From positions 434,001-498,000 of the forward strand of contig MARA01000011.1 in NCBI GenBank assembly GCA_001792895.1: DNA of 64,000 nucleotides, given 5' to 3'. Both the position numbers and the translations under genes were made by a program. The first letter of the stretch is position 1. The number at the start of each line of letters is the position of its first letter. This document shows positions 34,592-48,116 of this stretch, in pieces. Under the pieces are notes generated by a model. The model was not told where the DNA came from. It ran no database searches and saw only the letters and a list, made by a program, of their open reading frames with translations. This stretch comes from Lentinus brumalis (taxonomy: Eukaryota; Basidiomycota; Agaricomycetes; Polyporales; Polyporaceae).

Positions 34592-37591
34592 ATGGGAAAG
34601 GCACAGAAGAAGACAGGAAAGGGTCGTCTTGACAAGTACTACAAGCTTGCCAAGTAAGTGTGCCCGTTCTTGGGAATATTCTCCGCGACTAACTGGCTGT
34701 GTAGGGAGCAAGGCTACCGCGCTCGTTCAGCATTCAAGCTCATCCAATTGAACAAGAAGTACTCCTTTCTGGAGAGCGCAAGATGCTGTATCGATCTGTG
34801 CGCTGCCCCCGGTGGTTGGTTGCAGGTGGCGAGCAAGTATATGCCGGTGAACAGTGTCATCGTTGGTGCGTCTGCCGTCTCTCGTGCATTGCGCTGCCTC
34901 TCAATCTGTCTATGCTTCTAGGCGTTGACTTGGTACCCATTAAGCCCATTCCCCGCGTCGTCACATTTGCGTCAGACATCACCACCACGCAGTGCCGGAA
35001 TCTCATCCGGAACGAGCTGAAAGACTGGAAGGCGGACGTCGTTCTGCACGACGGTGCTCCCAACGTCGGTACCGCCTGGGTGCAGGATGCGTACTCGCAG
35101 TCCGAGCTCGTGCTCATGTCCCTCAAGCTCGCTGCCGAGTTTCTGATCAAGGGCGGCACGTTCGTTACGAAGGTCTTCCGCTCTGCCGACTACAACAACC
35201 TCATCTGGGTCTTCAACCAGCTCTTTGGCAAGGTCGAGGCGACGAAGCCTCCCTCTTCGCGTAATGTCTCCGCCGAGATCTTCGTCGTCTGCCGCGAGTT
35301 CCTTGCCCCGAAGCACATTGACCCCAAATTCTTCGACCCGAAGCACGTCTTCAAGGAGCTTACCGCGTCGGCCCCTGCGGAAGAGCTCGCAGGCGCGATT
35401 GCGAAGAACGCGCAAATCAACGTTTTCCAGCCGGAGAAGAAGCGCAGGCACCGTGATGGATACGCGGAGGGAGACTATACGCTATACAAGGAGACCGGGG
35501 CCGCAGACTTCATCAGGTGTCAGGATGCCGTCACATTCCTTGGGACGTTCAACAAATTCACGTTCAAGACCGATGAGGAGAAGGAGTGGCTGAAGCTCGA
35601 TATCACAACCCCGGACGTTCAGGCAAATTGCGCGGACTTGAAGGTGTTGGGCAAGGGAGACTTCAAAGCTTTGCTCAAGTGGCGGACAGCTCTCCGCGAA
35701 GAGGTATGTCGCTGGTCATTCAAAAAGGACTCGCAGATAACACGCTCCTCAGCTTGGCCTTGAAGTCAAGGAGAAGGTGACCGAGGAGTTAACCGAGACT
35801 GTCGAGGTCGTGGAGGAGGTTGATGAGGAGCAGCAGATACAAGAGGAGGTGAGATTTGCATCCTGGAGCCCGGTTTCGCTGAAATTCTGACGATGATGGG
35901 CAGCTGGAACGGTTGAATGCGGAGGCGGCTGCACGCGCCAAGCGCCAGCGTAGACGTGCGAACGAGGTCAAAACTCGGACTATTCAACGCATGCAACTCC
36001 GCATGACAGCTCCCATGGATATCGGTCTGGAGCAAGCGGATCCTGCGCTTGGCGGCCACGACGACATGTTTGACCTTGACCAGGGCTCAAGGGCTCTCCG
36101 GGGCAGGGTCGATGACGACTCCGACTCTGATGAGGATGAGGGTGAGGATGAAGACGCTGAGGACGAGGCGTTGGACTCAGAAGAGGAGCGCGAGCGCAAG
36201 GTTGCTGGGCTGGAGGCTGAGCTAGATGGGATGTACGACGCATACCAGGAGCACCTGAGGGAGCGGGACGCCAAGTACAAGGTCAAGGAGTCGTTGAAGA
36301 ACAACAAGGCTCGGGAGGCGTGGCATGGCATCGGTCAGGGAGGCAGCGACGAAGACAGTGACGTGGAAGATGGTGGCTATGAGAAGGTGATGAGGGCGAA
36401 GGCGCGCATCGGCGAACGCGACTCGGACTCCAGCGACGACTCCAGCGACGAGGAGAATGAGGCCGAGACGGCTCCTGTAAGTGGCAAGAAGCGCAGACGT
36501 GCAGACGTTGCGGAGAGTGGCTCGAAGAGCAAGAAGGCGCGGACGGCGGCGAAGCTCGAAGAGCCGAAGGCGGCTCTGAGTCGTTCTGCACAGATATGGT
36601 TTGACCAGGATATGTTCGCCGGCCTGGATGCCGAGGTTGAGGATGATGATGAGGAGGAGGAGGAGGAGGACATGGAGAGCAGCGAGGAGCATGAAGAGCC
36701 TGAAGAGGTAGTAGAGGAAGTGGATGAGGTAAGACATCTATCCTCCTTCAAGAGCTTGACCATATGCTGAATGACGGACCTTATCAAGGCTATGTCTGGT
36801 GAAGACGATTTCGATGACTTCGAAATTGTGCCACAAGACAAGGATGACGACGTAGACATGTGGGATGTCGAAGGCGAAAATGAGGACGAGATAAAGCAGG
36901 CCAAGATCCAAAGTATGGCTTCACCTTTTCCGTCTCGTCTCCCTCCAGCTGACTCATGTTGCTCTGCAGAACAAGGCCTCATCACAGCTGAAGCCGTCTC
37001 CCTCGCGCAAGCACTCATCAATCGACAGACAACCCGCACAGACCTGATCAATGACGGCTTCCACCGGTATTCGCTCAACTCTAAGGACGACCTTCCTTCA
37101 TGGTTCCTCGACGACGAAGCCAAGCACTACAAGTCAAACATCCCAATCACGAAGGAGGCCGTCGACGCCCTCCGCGCGAAGATGCGTGCCCTCGACGCTC
37201 GCCCGATCAAGAAGGTTGCCGAGGCGAAGGCTCGCAAGAAATTCAAGGCCGCACAGCTGCTCGAGAAGGCGAAGAAGAAGGCTGAGGGCGTTGCAGAGAT
37301 GTCGGACATGACGGAGCGCGACAAGGCGAGGCAGATTGAGAAGCTCATGGAGAAGGGCACGAAGGTGAAGAAGCGGAAGGAGCTGAAGGTCGTCGTCGCG
37401 AAGGGTGCGCACAAGGGCCTCAAGGGTCGGCCCAAGGGTGTCAAGGGTCGCTATGTGATGGTCGATTCGAGGATGAAGAAGGAGGTCAGTGTGCTTGCTT
37501 GCTCCTCCCAGTATGTTATACTCATGCATATTTGCAGGTCCGTGCAGAGAAGCGGAGAGAAAAGGCAAACAAGAAGCGCAAACGGTCATAA
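34592..37591 (+). CDS. SPB1: AdoMet-dependent rRNA 2'-O-methyltransferase Spb1
   Basis: Spb1 is a nucleolar enzyme that methylates the large-subunit rRNA A-loop and is required for 60S maturation. The start is [20 protein letters not shown]. The N-terminal FtsJ domain shows the K-D-K-E tetrad: Lys in RARSAFKL, Asp in [10 protein letters not shown], Lys in [10 protein letters not shown] and Glu in SAEIFVV, plus the SAM loop [11 protein letters not shown]. The middle ([14 protein letters not shown] onward) matches the Spb1 linker domain. Acidic and basic stretches follow, then the C-terminal domain ([18 protein letters not shown] motif here as [51 protein letters not shown]) and a basic tail ending KANKKRKRS. 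About seven exons join in phase. It is intact and close to the usual length. Confidence 0.92.
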
Positions 37592-37735
37592 GCCGCATTT
37601 TGGCCTTGTGGTTCTGCGCTCAGCACGCTTCTTAGACTCTTGCCTCACCTATCGCGCATTCACTCATGTATACCTGTATTCATCTCAGTACCATCATGAT
37701 TATATCGCTATATTACTAGTAGATATATGTAGGCT

Positions 37736-40567
37736 CTATGCAAAGGCCTCATCCTTGAAGACACCAGCAGTTGAGCGGCGAGTCATGAGCGACAGTCTGT
37801 CGCAGTCGGTGAGGAAGCGCTTCCATGATTCTTCTGACGACGGGTCCTCGCAGAACACCTGCATGGTGCATATCAGCACCTGCGGAGAAAGTGTCATTTG
37901 TCGAGACGTACCTGGCAGCACATGGACTTCTGGTTACTCTCCAGATCCAAGCTGCTCTCACAGAGAGCTCGCGTGAGCTTCTCGGAGTCATACGCGACGT
38001 CGCGCAGAGCCGGTCGACCGGTGGCAGAGACGACCTCCACGCTCTGCCGAACGCTGCCGTTCGAGTGCAACAAGTACGTCGCTCCATCGTGCTCGATGGT
38101 CAGAGGCGGCGTAGGCTGCTCAGGATGACTCTCAGATCCGCTCAAACTGCGGGATAAACATAGGCATCAGCGATTCATCTTCGGATAGGGCTGGACGGAA
38201 ATGGAAAGGTGCCCGACATGACTGTCGGTACTCACAAGGCGCTCAGGTCCTCCGAGTACTTCTGCAGTGCTGGGGGCTGCTGCGACTCCGGGAGATCAGC
38301 CGAGCACGACATCGTCAATTGCAAATCCATCGGGCTGAGACGAGATTGCGATTGCGTTAGTTGTCTCAGAGATCGAGGGCAAGGCGATCATACCGGTCGG
38401 GCATCAAGACATTCACGTCTGCCTCAACGCCAGCTGTGCAGCGGGTGTCGGCGACTACCTGGAAGGACGGCTCCGGCGGGCTTTTCTCGGACTGTTGTGC
38501 CTCCTCATCAGGGCTCTGGAGAGAGTCAAATGCGTCCTGGACCGAGTCCGACTCGGATTTGCCACGGGGCTCCGCCAAGGTAGCCTCGAGCACGATAACC
38601 TTCCGCCGGTGAACCGAGACATGGGGGTCGTCTGCCGTGGGTGCCGTCTCGTCAGGGACAGGATTAAGTGAGTGATAGACTAGCCGATGCAACGCCTTCT
38701 GGTGTCTGGGAGCTGTGCTCAGCAGCGGATTGGGAAGACTAGGCAACGCACGTCATTAACAGTACTGAGCACGCAATTGATGTAAACGCTTACTCTGGCA
38801 CAAACGACATCTTGACAGGGTGGTTTGCAATCCACTTTCGTATCTTTCCGAACGGATGGTCGCCGGTAAGTGGCGGTACTAGCGTCGCCCGTTGGTCCTT
38901 TGATACGCGTGTGAGTAAGACATGGCCAAGTCTGTGGTTAACGGTTAGCATGAATTAGGCGCGCAAGCATCAACCACTCACGATGCGGTAACGGTCGTCC
39001 GCGGGGACTCTGGCAGAGCCCGCGTCGCAAGGTCTCGCAGAGACATTGAAATGCTGAGGTGCATGTTCAGCGTCCCAAATGGCAACAAAGAAGCCTACAT
39101 GCACGTACTCATTCTCCGTCAAGACATGCCCTTGTTCGCTAGCCAGGCCGCCGGTATTCTCAACATCTTCCTCGAAACCAGATTTCAGCCATTCACCGAC
39201 ACGACGCAGACGGAATGTGCCGCTTGTGTTCATGGTCAACGGCAGAGGTCGCGGTGAAAGATAGGGATACAAAGCATAGGTGTGAGGGAACATCACGAGC
39301 GGCTGCTCTGCATGAGTAGCAGTACCAGGCGGAAGATGAGCCAAGATGGGCGTCCGGGAGCTCTCCACTATCTGTAATACTGGTCATCACTTGAGCATGG
39401 ACACTTTCTTCGGAAAGGCATACCTCCTGGACAACTCTGCTGGCAAGGCGCTTCGCGACATCTAAACTCTCACTATTTTTTGCGCATATTCGAACCTGTG
39501 GCCCACTGTCACATTGCTGAGCACAACACATATCAGACGACTCACTGTTCCAGGGCTAGCCGAGATATTCTCCAGATAGGCCTGTGCCAACCGAGATATT
39601 CGTGGGACCATGTCTGTTGGGATGGGCATGGGTGATGGTAGAGTGAACCATTCTTCGACGAAAGTCTGTGCGCATGTAAGCCAATTTGACGAGTATTGAC
39701 TGACGAATCGCGTACCTGCTTCACAGCAAGCAGATGCTCTGTGAGTTCTCGCACCGATGCCCGTGAGCCTTCTACGGAGAGACCCAAGGGCTTCTGACGC
39801 AAGGATATATGCACATTGTAGTCCTGCGATATGCGCAACAGGTCCGAGCCGTCTGCTCAGGCATGAGGATAGGGGAGGATGTGGTAGGACGGACGACGCA
39901 CCTCTGCCCAAGAATAGGAACAACTCGCTGGCAGTGACGGGGAGTACTGACAAGTGCACCTCTTATGAGACACCAGCCGTAGCACACACAAGACGCACGC
40001 ACCCTTCGTGACCACCTCTGTTCTATCCTTCTTGGCCCTCTCAAGCTCGCCAAGCGTAGGCCACTTCCACAGCTGATCAAGAATAGACTCCGCATAATCC
40101 GTCTTCTTCCTGTTGGTCGCGCAATGCTTGCTCGGACCTAACGCTTCCATCAAAAACTTGCGCAACTGTTGTTTCGTGAAGGAGCGACAGAGCGTGTTGA
40201 TCAAGTCGTTGTACTGCTGTATATACTTGGGCGAATGGAGAGGCGGGCGTGCCGATGGCTTGCATGCATCGAGGTCGCGCAGCGTAGGCTCTATCCCAGA
40301 CTCGTTCACAGCGGCCAAGTACGACTGAACTCGCGCAAATGGTTCTTGAGCAGTTTCGTCCTGTTGTGCCGCAGGCTGCGCGGACGAAGAGGAGGCTGTC
40401 GACGCGTCTGCGCGACTGGGACCGGCGACCGGCGCGGAGTCCTGCGATCCCGGGTCATGACGTGTCTGGGCTGCGAGCGCAGCGAAGCGTTGACATCGAA
40501 AGGCAGAGCGACGAGCAACGGAGAGAGACTGCGCAAGTCTAGCCTGGCGTGTGAGGGAAACAGACAT
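37736..40567 (-). CDS. SLS1: Sls1-like mitochondrial inner-membrane protein
   Basis: Yeast Sls1 is a mitochondrial membrane protein that couples transcription and translation of mitochondrial mRNAs. The N-terminus is an Arg/Ser/Ala-rich presequence (MSVSLTRQARLAQSLSVARR). The first exon has a helical block (SPKYIQQYNDLINTLCRSFT, KQQLRKFLMEALG). It then splices to ELFLFLGR and GSDLLRISQDYNVHISLRQK, PLGLSVEGSRASVRELTEHL, which read as KH-like repeats of the family. Further exons include LPLTMNTSGTFRLRRVGEWL and LLSTAPRHQKALHRLVYHSL. The last intron is best read as 53 nt (CTGAT branch, CATGCAG acceptor), giving MCCQ/VFCEDPSSEESWKRF; the nearer acceptor would make only a 32-nt intron. About eleven exons. 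SPB1 ends only 144 bases away on the other strand. Confidence 0.75.
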
Positions 40568-40828
40568 GAACAGCAGAGGGAGAACGTCGACGCGCTCCCG
40601 GTGAGTCTGACGCGAGCGCTGCCGCCCAACTTTTCCTTCATGGGCGCCTAGACACCATCAGCGTCTACTCTGCCGTCAACCACCTGCCGCCGCCGGTTCC
40701 ATGCGCATTGCGCATTGCGAAGCACTGTGCAATACATTCCGAGGTCATAACACTCCAAACATACACATCTCATCGTAAACGTTAGTCGTGAACAGACGTA
40801 AGCGCATAGGGTCTTCTGGCTGGGGGAT

Positions 40829-43569
40829 CTAGACCTTCTTCTCCGCAATTGAGTTGCTGGAAGAGTCGTCGTCCATGAGCCCGTCCTCGTCGTCTCCAAT
40901 TTCGCCCTCCCAGCCGTTCTCTGCAAGGTACTTGAGGAATTCCTCATCTTCGACCGCAAGATCTACGCCTGTCTTATCCGGTACGAAGAAGTAGGTGACC
41001 AAGATGCCGGTCACACCGCAAATAGCGGCGATGATGAACGTCCATCTGACAAAGAGAGTGGGGTCAGACGAAGCCACGCAGAGTTCTAAGTCTTGTGCTC
41101 ACTTCTTGCCCAGGTTGTTCTGGATAGGAGTGAACGCCTGAGTCCCGACTGCAGCCCCGGTCTTCCCTATGGCTGCCGAGAGTCCGTAGCACGTCCCGCT
41201 GGACGGCAGTGACAAATTAGCGGACATGTGTCGTCGTGGCCTGTACTCCGGTGACTTACCGGACAGGAGTCGCGAACGACCTGTGAAGGCATTATTAGCA
41301 CTCGATTCCGAATTAAAGTGGCGTGTCGTAACGTACTCGGCGCTCACGAGACCTAGCATGTCACCCGGACCCTGGTGTACGCGATGAGCATGTGGAAGAA
41401 ACCGAGGAGGTTTGATTGCCAGTTACCAAGTTACCGAAGGACTGCATCAGCCCGTAGCTGGAGGAGAAAATAACCGATGAGGAAGGCTCCAGACCAACAC
41501 CGCAGAAAGTGAGCATACAATATGACGAACAGCGGAATGATTCCGGTGATCTTCTCATACGCGCAGCCTATAATCAAACCTAATGCAACTTCAGTCAGCA
41601 TGCTACTGAACGGCCGCGAGTGCCGCGGGAACCAAACTCACCGAACACGAGGTAGCCGCTGAATCCAAGGATCATCTGGAATATAGTATTCGGAATACTG
41701 TCTCTCGAGCTGTCAGGTGTGCCACGTACTGTGTTCCGACGTCCCAATGGATTGCATAGGAGTGCGCCAACAAACACACCTGCGCAGGGGTCAACTGACG
41801 TCAGGGGTTCAAAATAAGAAGTGCGCACCGGGGAGGGCGATGGCACCCAACAACAGTTGCCACTCAGCCGTCTGTTTGATGTCCCCGTTCTTGATGACGC
41901 TTGATATAATCGTACCGGAGAACACGCCATTGGGGAACGTCACCTAGACCAGATGTGGAGATGAGCGGTAGAAGTGACAGACGATGGACGCAGTCCCTTA
42001 CAAAGTCGTATAGAAACCTGTCCCAAGGGTCAGTGATGTGCCAGACCCGTGTCGGTGTAAGAACCATACCAAGCACCACAGGTACCGATCAAGGGTCTCC
42101 AATAACGCTTGAATACCAGCCCGTAGGGGACATGTCCTACACAACCGCATGACTAACGAGTGTGCAGAAGAAGCAACGAGCTTACTCTTAATGGCGCCCT
42201 TCCGGAAGCTATCCGACGGTCCGCAGTTAGCCTCGACAACCAACTCCTGTGACCTGGAGACCACTCACAGTGTCGTCGTGAGCATCCGCATCCGGAAGTA
42301 AAACACCGTAAGAGGCAGAAGGACCCCGATGCCGAAGCATACGCGCCAAACGGTAGGCAAGTGGTTTTCTCCGGCCGCTGAGAGAACGATAAGGAACACG
42401 GACACAGCCAAGGGTCCGCCAAACTACATAGGCGTTCCGTCAGCAAACGGACCATGACAAAGCCGACATCTGCGCGCGGACGTACGCTGAGCACGAAGTT
42501 TGTGACCATGATGAACACTGCATGTACCGTAGACGTTAATGATCGCGCAGTCAGGCAGCTTTACGGAATATGTACCGGGTCCTCGTTGTTTGAGAACTGT
42601 CTCATTGGCGGCCTCGCTTGCGCTTGTCGACGAGGCGGGATACTCGCCGCCAACACCCTGCGGATGGTAGAGGTTAACGAGACAGCCATATGCCAGCCCA
42701 ACCTCATAGACTGACCACACCGGTGATTCCTCTGGCAACGGTCAAAAACCAGAACATGCCCTGAACGCTACCATGCGCGCCGTGCGCCGCCGTGCCAAGG
42801 ATCGCGCCAATGACTATCAGCAGTGTGGTCGTAACGAGGGCCGCTTTGCGTCCGATTCTGTCACAGAGCAGTCCAACAACGACCTGGCCAAGGACCGCGC
42901 CTGAGAAGCAGATGGCTTGTTAACGTCTCACGCCACGGAGGAACAAACCTTGTCACGGCGTGCACTCGCCAAAAGGCCTCGCGGTGAAAGGGATGAGGGG
43001 CCAAGCGTTCACTGTTTCGGGGCTAGGCGCCCGCGAAAACAACGATAGCGGTTTGCACCTTTTTCATTCCCTTTCATCAACCGGTTTTCGGGCGGGTGCA
43101 TGTCGTGTGTACGAAAGGGCGTCGTGCGCTTACCGACGAGGAGGGAGTTAGACACCCGGGTAGATACGTCCGACGTGTATTCGGCGGGATAGAGTTTCTT
43201 GAACACGACCTGTGGAATTCCGAATTTCAGCGTGAGCGCATCGTCCTGTAACTTCCTGTAAGATGTGCCGAGAATGGGGCTAGCCTGACGTTCGTCATAG
43301 TCATAATGTTGTTTTGGTCTGTGCATCAAAGAATCAGTCCATGGACAGTATGGATTAAACAAAAGAAGTTTGCACCCACATCCATCTGAGATCAAACCGA
43401 ACGCCGCCGCGGCGATAGTCATGTATGCACTGAGCGCCGCCTTCCTGGATTGGGCGGGACGCTGCGCCTTGACGGGAGTTGTGCTCTCGTTCTGCTCCTT
43501 CGTCGCGTCTCCGTAGCCGACGGCGGCGACGTTCGTATCAGCCTCTACCTTGCCCTCAGAGGAAGCCAT
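40829..43569 (-). CDS. MFS permease, glycerophosphodiester/phosphate type (GIT1-like)
   Basis: This is a major facilitator with about twelve membrane spans, probably at the plasma membrane. The N-terminus is hydrophilic. Then come LISDGYQNNIMTMTNVVFKK, YTSDVSTRVSNSLLVG and the first inter-helix loop GLLCDRIGRKAALVTTTLL (D-R-x-G-R-K). Next are VGGEYPASSTSASE, the loop KRYWRPLIGTCGAWFLYDF, FPNGVFSGTIISSV, the second-half ALLCNPLGRRN and RGTCYGLSAAIGKTGAAVGT. The acidic tail ends SSSNSIAEKKV. The GGEYP...S motif and the RYW...GTCGAWFLYD motif are typical of the PHS/GIT branch (glycerophosphoinositol, glycerophosphocholine or phosphate uptake). The exact substrate cannot be told. There are many introns and I saw no frame break. 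Confidence 0.75.
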
Positions 43570-44993
43570 GGTGGTGGACTGAAGGAGAGAAGTGCGCCTG
43601 CGGGAGGCACTCGAGCTAACGCATCTATATGCGCTCTGAGATCAAAGCTAATGCCCGCCCATCAGCATGGAGCCTCCGCACAGGCACAGCGGGCTCGATA
43701 AGTCGTCCCGATAGCAGCACAGACAAGTAGCAGAGGGCGGCGTGCGCACGTGTGTGAGGCTCGACCCCATGGATGTCGTCCGCGGGCATTGTACCGAGTC
43801 CCCATTTGACTGTTGTGAGACCACAGATGGACGCCGCCAGCACCCGTGAGCACGTTCATGTCCCAAACAGGCTGCCGGCGTCAACCCGTGTGTGCACACG
43901 ACCACATAAATGACCGTGCAAGTTGCGCGAGAGGCAAGAACAAACATAACCCTCGTGAGCGCGGAATCATACATCACAACCACCCCAGTCAACCGGGACA
44001 GTTGCCGCCGGACCGTCCAGTATCGTCCGACACCGACTCCGCGCTCAATGGTGAAGAGGCGAAACACCCGATATCTGGCCCCGGGTGCTCTCTTCTCAAG
44101 TCGGGAGAAGAGCCGGTTGGCAGTACAGGCAAAACGCGGATGGACATGGGGAGCGAGAATTCGGACATAGCACTCTCTCAAGCCCAAGCATTAAGGAGTA
44201 CTTCAGCGCGTCCGACCATACCAATGCCAGGCGGGGTATTAGAAATCCAAACGCCTGGTCGGACGCGAATTACCCGCACTATGTCCACCGGCAAGTGTAC
44301 AACACCTCCTGCTCGTAGCCGCTGTCGCTGTCAGGACCGCACTCCCGTCGTGCACCTTCGAACGGGGGTAGAGCGCCCCTGGAGCTCCCGATGGACCATG
44401 AAGCTGACAACATCAACCGGAACCGCTGTCACAGAGGCATGGGACGACTGTTTTCACGACGAACCCGCCCCTCTGCTTGACACTGAACACGGGGTCGTCC
44501 TCCCGCCGCCGACGTCGCTCCTACCGGCTCATCAGAATGCTTGATTGTCATTCCTGACAGTATATGTGATATTGTGCTGATCTGATCAGCATACTGTCGT
44601 GGCCTTGTGCATTATTGCTGATGCTTGCGCTCGAGGACGTTGCAGTGTCCGCTTCGGGCATGGATCGTCTCCGACAACAGAGAAGAAGGCATCGACGCGT
44701 GGTTCCAGTCTGCTCCTTGTGCTCCGTATTCCGGCATCATCATGCAGGAGGGGCGAAGATACGCTGATCGTTGTGGGTCCTGTGTCCCCGTCGTGCGAAG
44801 ATCTGAACGAGCGTACATGAGAACAGCGATAGCCATTCGTCGACAACATGACCAGGATGTCTTCTCGTTGCAAATGGCAGCGCTGGTGTATGTTGAGGAA
44901 GATGCCGAAGCCCCGCTTCGTCGAGAATGAACATTCGCCGTGTGGACATCTCCCCGCAGGCCTCATGATGCTGGATAACGATAGGTTCGGATC

Positions 44994-45910
44994 CTACTCA
45001 AAGCTGCTGGAAGAACCGAGATACTGTAAACACTTACCAGAGAAGTGCTCCGCAGCCTCCCGCAGTTCGCTATACAATCGTCGATCGGAGACAAACGGCC
45101 TTGGCATCTCTGTGTCTTCCCAGCCCGAGCAAACGAAACGAATACCGCTCGGAACAAAGAACGCAGGCACTGAGAGTCGTATGGGAAAGGTCTGCCACTG
45201 CGCTTGAATGAGCGACGGTTGGCGAAACACACGGGGACTTACCACTTGCGCCGCACCGGACCTGATCGCGATGGTCCTCGAATCGTAAGGCAATCGCTTG
45301 GTTTGGGGCGACAGCGAATACTCCACATTGAGGGCTGTGGCCAGGTGCTGTCCGGCGGTTGGAACATACGATATCGGTAAATGTAAGACCATCCTGGGAG
45401 CAGGATCATCAGAGAACCATCCGGGCGGCATCGCATCAGGTAAACATCCATATGTCGCGGTAGAAGGGTGCATGGCCTCCATACGGCTCCGCGAAGGGCG
45501 TACTCATTGTTGAGGCCAGAACGACGGGCTGGATCAGACCACCCAACCAGGACTGTAGGCATTCCCACCTTGGGATGTGATGCCGCGAGCGGTATTCTTC
45601 AGACTACCATCAAGAAGTTACATACCACCCGTATATGGTAGATACGAATATCTCGCACATACAACGGGTGCTCAACTCTCATGAGAGCTGTGCTCTCGGA
45701 TGTCGAGATCGTTCGTATCAACGTACCGCCGACGATGGCGCTTGCGGTGAGCATTTTAAGGGAGTTCACAGAAAATTCGGCGGCGAAGCATTTTACGACA
45801 GGGTCGGGGGCCTGGTGCCAAGTCCGCCGAAGCTTGTCGGACAAACACGAAGATCTGGTCACAACGTTTGCATGAGTGACAGCGACAGCAGAGAGTGGCA
45901 GAGGCTCCAA
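44994..45910 (-). pseudogene. Doubtful, probably degenerate unrecognised gene
   Basis: Several blocks read like protein but need two frames and awkward splicing. The frame starting at ATG 45910 gives APDPVVKCFAAEFSVNSLKM and EHPLYVRDIRIYHIR. A possible 57-nt GTATGT intron keeps the frame into GMPTVLVGWSDPARRSGLNN and MDVYLMRCRPDGSLMILLPG. The frame then has to change near 45380 to NVEYSLSPQTKRLPYDSRTI and QTFPIRLSVPAFFVPSGIRF, ending around a GTAAGT after REAAEHFSG. Only a 35-nt intron would fix the change, so decay is as likely. Downstream frames (LDEAGLRHLPQHTPALPFAT near 44900) might be remnants of the same gene. I do not recognise the family. Confidence 0.35.
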
Positions 45911-46618
45911 AATTGCCGCAGCCTTCTTGACGTCACGTTGTCAACGACGTCTTCCCAATAATACGCATGCAAAACGGTTCACGGCAGGGCCAGGCATGGC
46001 GGGACAGCGCGAGATGGGAGTTAGGTTCAACGCATTTTCGCAGCGTGGTGGTGACCTCAGGTGTGCAGAACCACGCTGCGAGTATGCTGTCTTCACACCA
46101 GTCACGCGTCTCGATAGCGGTCGGCTAAAGCACATGCAGTGGCACGGTGCTATGGATGCTCTCGGGCCTTCGTCACATCGAAGCCGGTTCAGGCTTGGAT
46201 CTGCGATAATTTGAGAATGATCCGAAGGATTCATTCGGTTTATCATCGACTCATGGCAAAGGACACTCAGGAGGTTGGACAAACCGGTCCGTAGCGGTCC
46301 GTTTCTTTCTCCGTCGCTCTCCGCGTCATCTTTTCCGCGTACTTATTTATAACCTGCGGTCGTCGTGCTCTAGAGCTCTGCGGAAGGGACGTCATCGTTT
46401 GCTCGAGGTACACTCTGCTTCTCTCTCTGGCTTGGGATATACTTGTATCTTTCGGGGAGTGGCTTGACCCTCTCGAGCTCTGCAGTAAGTTTTCGCCGTA
46501 GCCATCCGTACATCTTGTGTCGCTACGTGTCGCTACTTCCCCGCCAGAATTGACTATTCACTTTCTCGAACATTTTAGCGTGCCCACACTGAGTTGCCTC
46601 GCGTCCGCATCTACGCCC

Positions 46619-46901
46619 ATGGCCGACATGATCGCCTTCGAAGTTCGAACCCAACTGGTGTTACACCCATGTTCTCCAGCCGTTCGCAAGTACCTCGAAG
46701 GCTCCCGAAGCAAACTTGCGGAACTGGACAGCGTCATCAGCCGCTCTGCCCCAGTTGTCGTGTGCTCTCTGCGCGACTCTGCGGTACAGCCAGCCGATTT
46801 CGATGTGCCTTACAAGTTAGGGCGCGGTGCATCACCTCAAAGTCCAGGAACGTTACGTCGAACAGCACCGCGACCCCAGCGGATACGTCGACAACAACTA
46901 A
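46619..46901 (+). CDS. Possible small unrecognised gene
   Basis: ATG 46619 opens MADMIAFEVRTQLVLHPCSP and AVRKYLEGSRSKLAELDSVI, then SAPVVVCSLRDS. A later frame reads AVHHLKVQERYVEQHRDPSG before TAA at 46899. They can be joined only by a 37-nt intron or a 61-nt GTGTGC intron, both ending TTAG at 46820. A TATA-like ACTTATTTATAACC lies near 46340. The two blocks look protein-like but the family is unknown. It may be a relic. Confidence 0.25.
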
Positions 46902-48116
46902 CCACGTCGGTATCAATGTTGTTGCACACCTACTTCGCGCAAGGAGTCGTGGTAGTCCCGAGGCTCGTATTGACATACCGCCTCCACTAGCCTCCTACGT
47001 CTGGGCTACGACAGTCGTTGTCTTCCTCACCGTGAATGGTCTCGTGTCGTTGTACCCGGATCTGCAAGAGCCGCATCGAGGGTTGCTGATACCCGTTTGC
47101 GATCGCGCGCCGAGGCCTGTCACCACTCTCTGGGCCAGACGTATCGACGGGGGCTCGATATACGCGCGGGTCATACTGGGCTCGGGAGGTTGTGCCGCAG
47201 GCGCAGTGTGAGGGAGAGTTATCCCCTGGAGGGCCCGTTCACACTTCGTTGTTTAGGAGATTCGCACATTCTCGTGCATGCCTTGGGTGGAGTTCGTGAT
47301 CGGTTGGGCGTCGCGGTGTGCGACATTACGTTGGCATCAATGACTCGTAGACTACGGTTCCGCAGAGAGGCGGAACACCCTGTGGAGGCGCCCGGTGAGT
47401 GACGGTCCTCGGAACTCGCTACAGTCCCTACCTAGCTTTGTACATGACTACCGGAATAGCTTGCTCATCGGCCCTTGACTCCTACTACCAGTCACGTATC
47501 TGTCATGTACTTGATGGTATCACAATGCCACCCTCTCCGCCCCGCACAGAATGTTCTTCGCTCACTTGCCTCTTTCTCATTTGCCACTTTCCGCATCACC
47601 CAGCACGCGTTTGTATCCTTCCCATGCTCTTTTCGCCATCTGGATCATTCTCACCCGGCGTGCGCCAGCAGCGCCTCACTTACACAAGTATCTGAGGCGC
47701 GCGAGGCATCAAACACCCCGGCTGTCACGGCCCCGAGGACGCCAGAAAAGGGTGAATGCGACGATCGTCGCCCGTACCTTGCACCGACTTCCCGCTCGAT
47801 CGAAACGGGGTGTATAACCGCTGAGGAATGCGGTGGGACACCTCCATGGGGTCGGCGAGATAACTGAACCCTGGCTCCTGAAGGGGGCGATGGAAGGGTA
47901 AACAGAGTGTCGTAATTAGTTGCCGGGCGAGACACGACTGGGGAAAAGGAAAATACATCAATGGTATATCATGGGACGCGACAGGGCAACTTACTCGATA
48001 CCGGGAAAGTCATGCCGACAGGTTCGGTAGTTTGCAAGGTGGAGAATGCGGCGTGCCCTATCAAAGAACTGTCCCGAATGCATCACAGATGGAGAGAGCG
48101 GCATGCGGAAGCACTC

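Noticed and set aside
37873..37904. A 32-nt intron at the end of SLS1
   Set aside because: A 53-nt intron using the next acceptor has the same phase and a proper CTGAT branch site.
46630..46650. tRNA B-box look-alike (GTTCGAACCC)
   Set aside because: No matching A box or foldable cloverleaf around it, and it lies in a possible coding frame.
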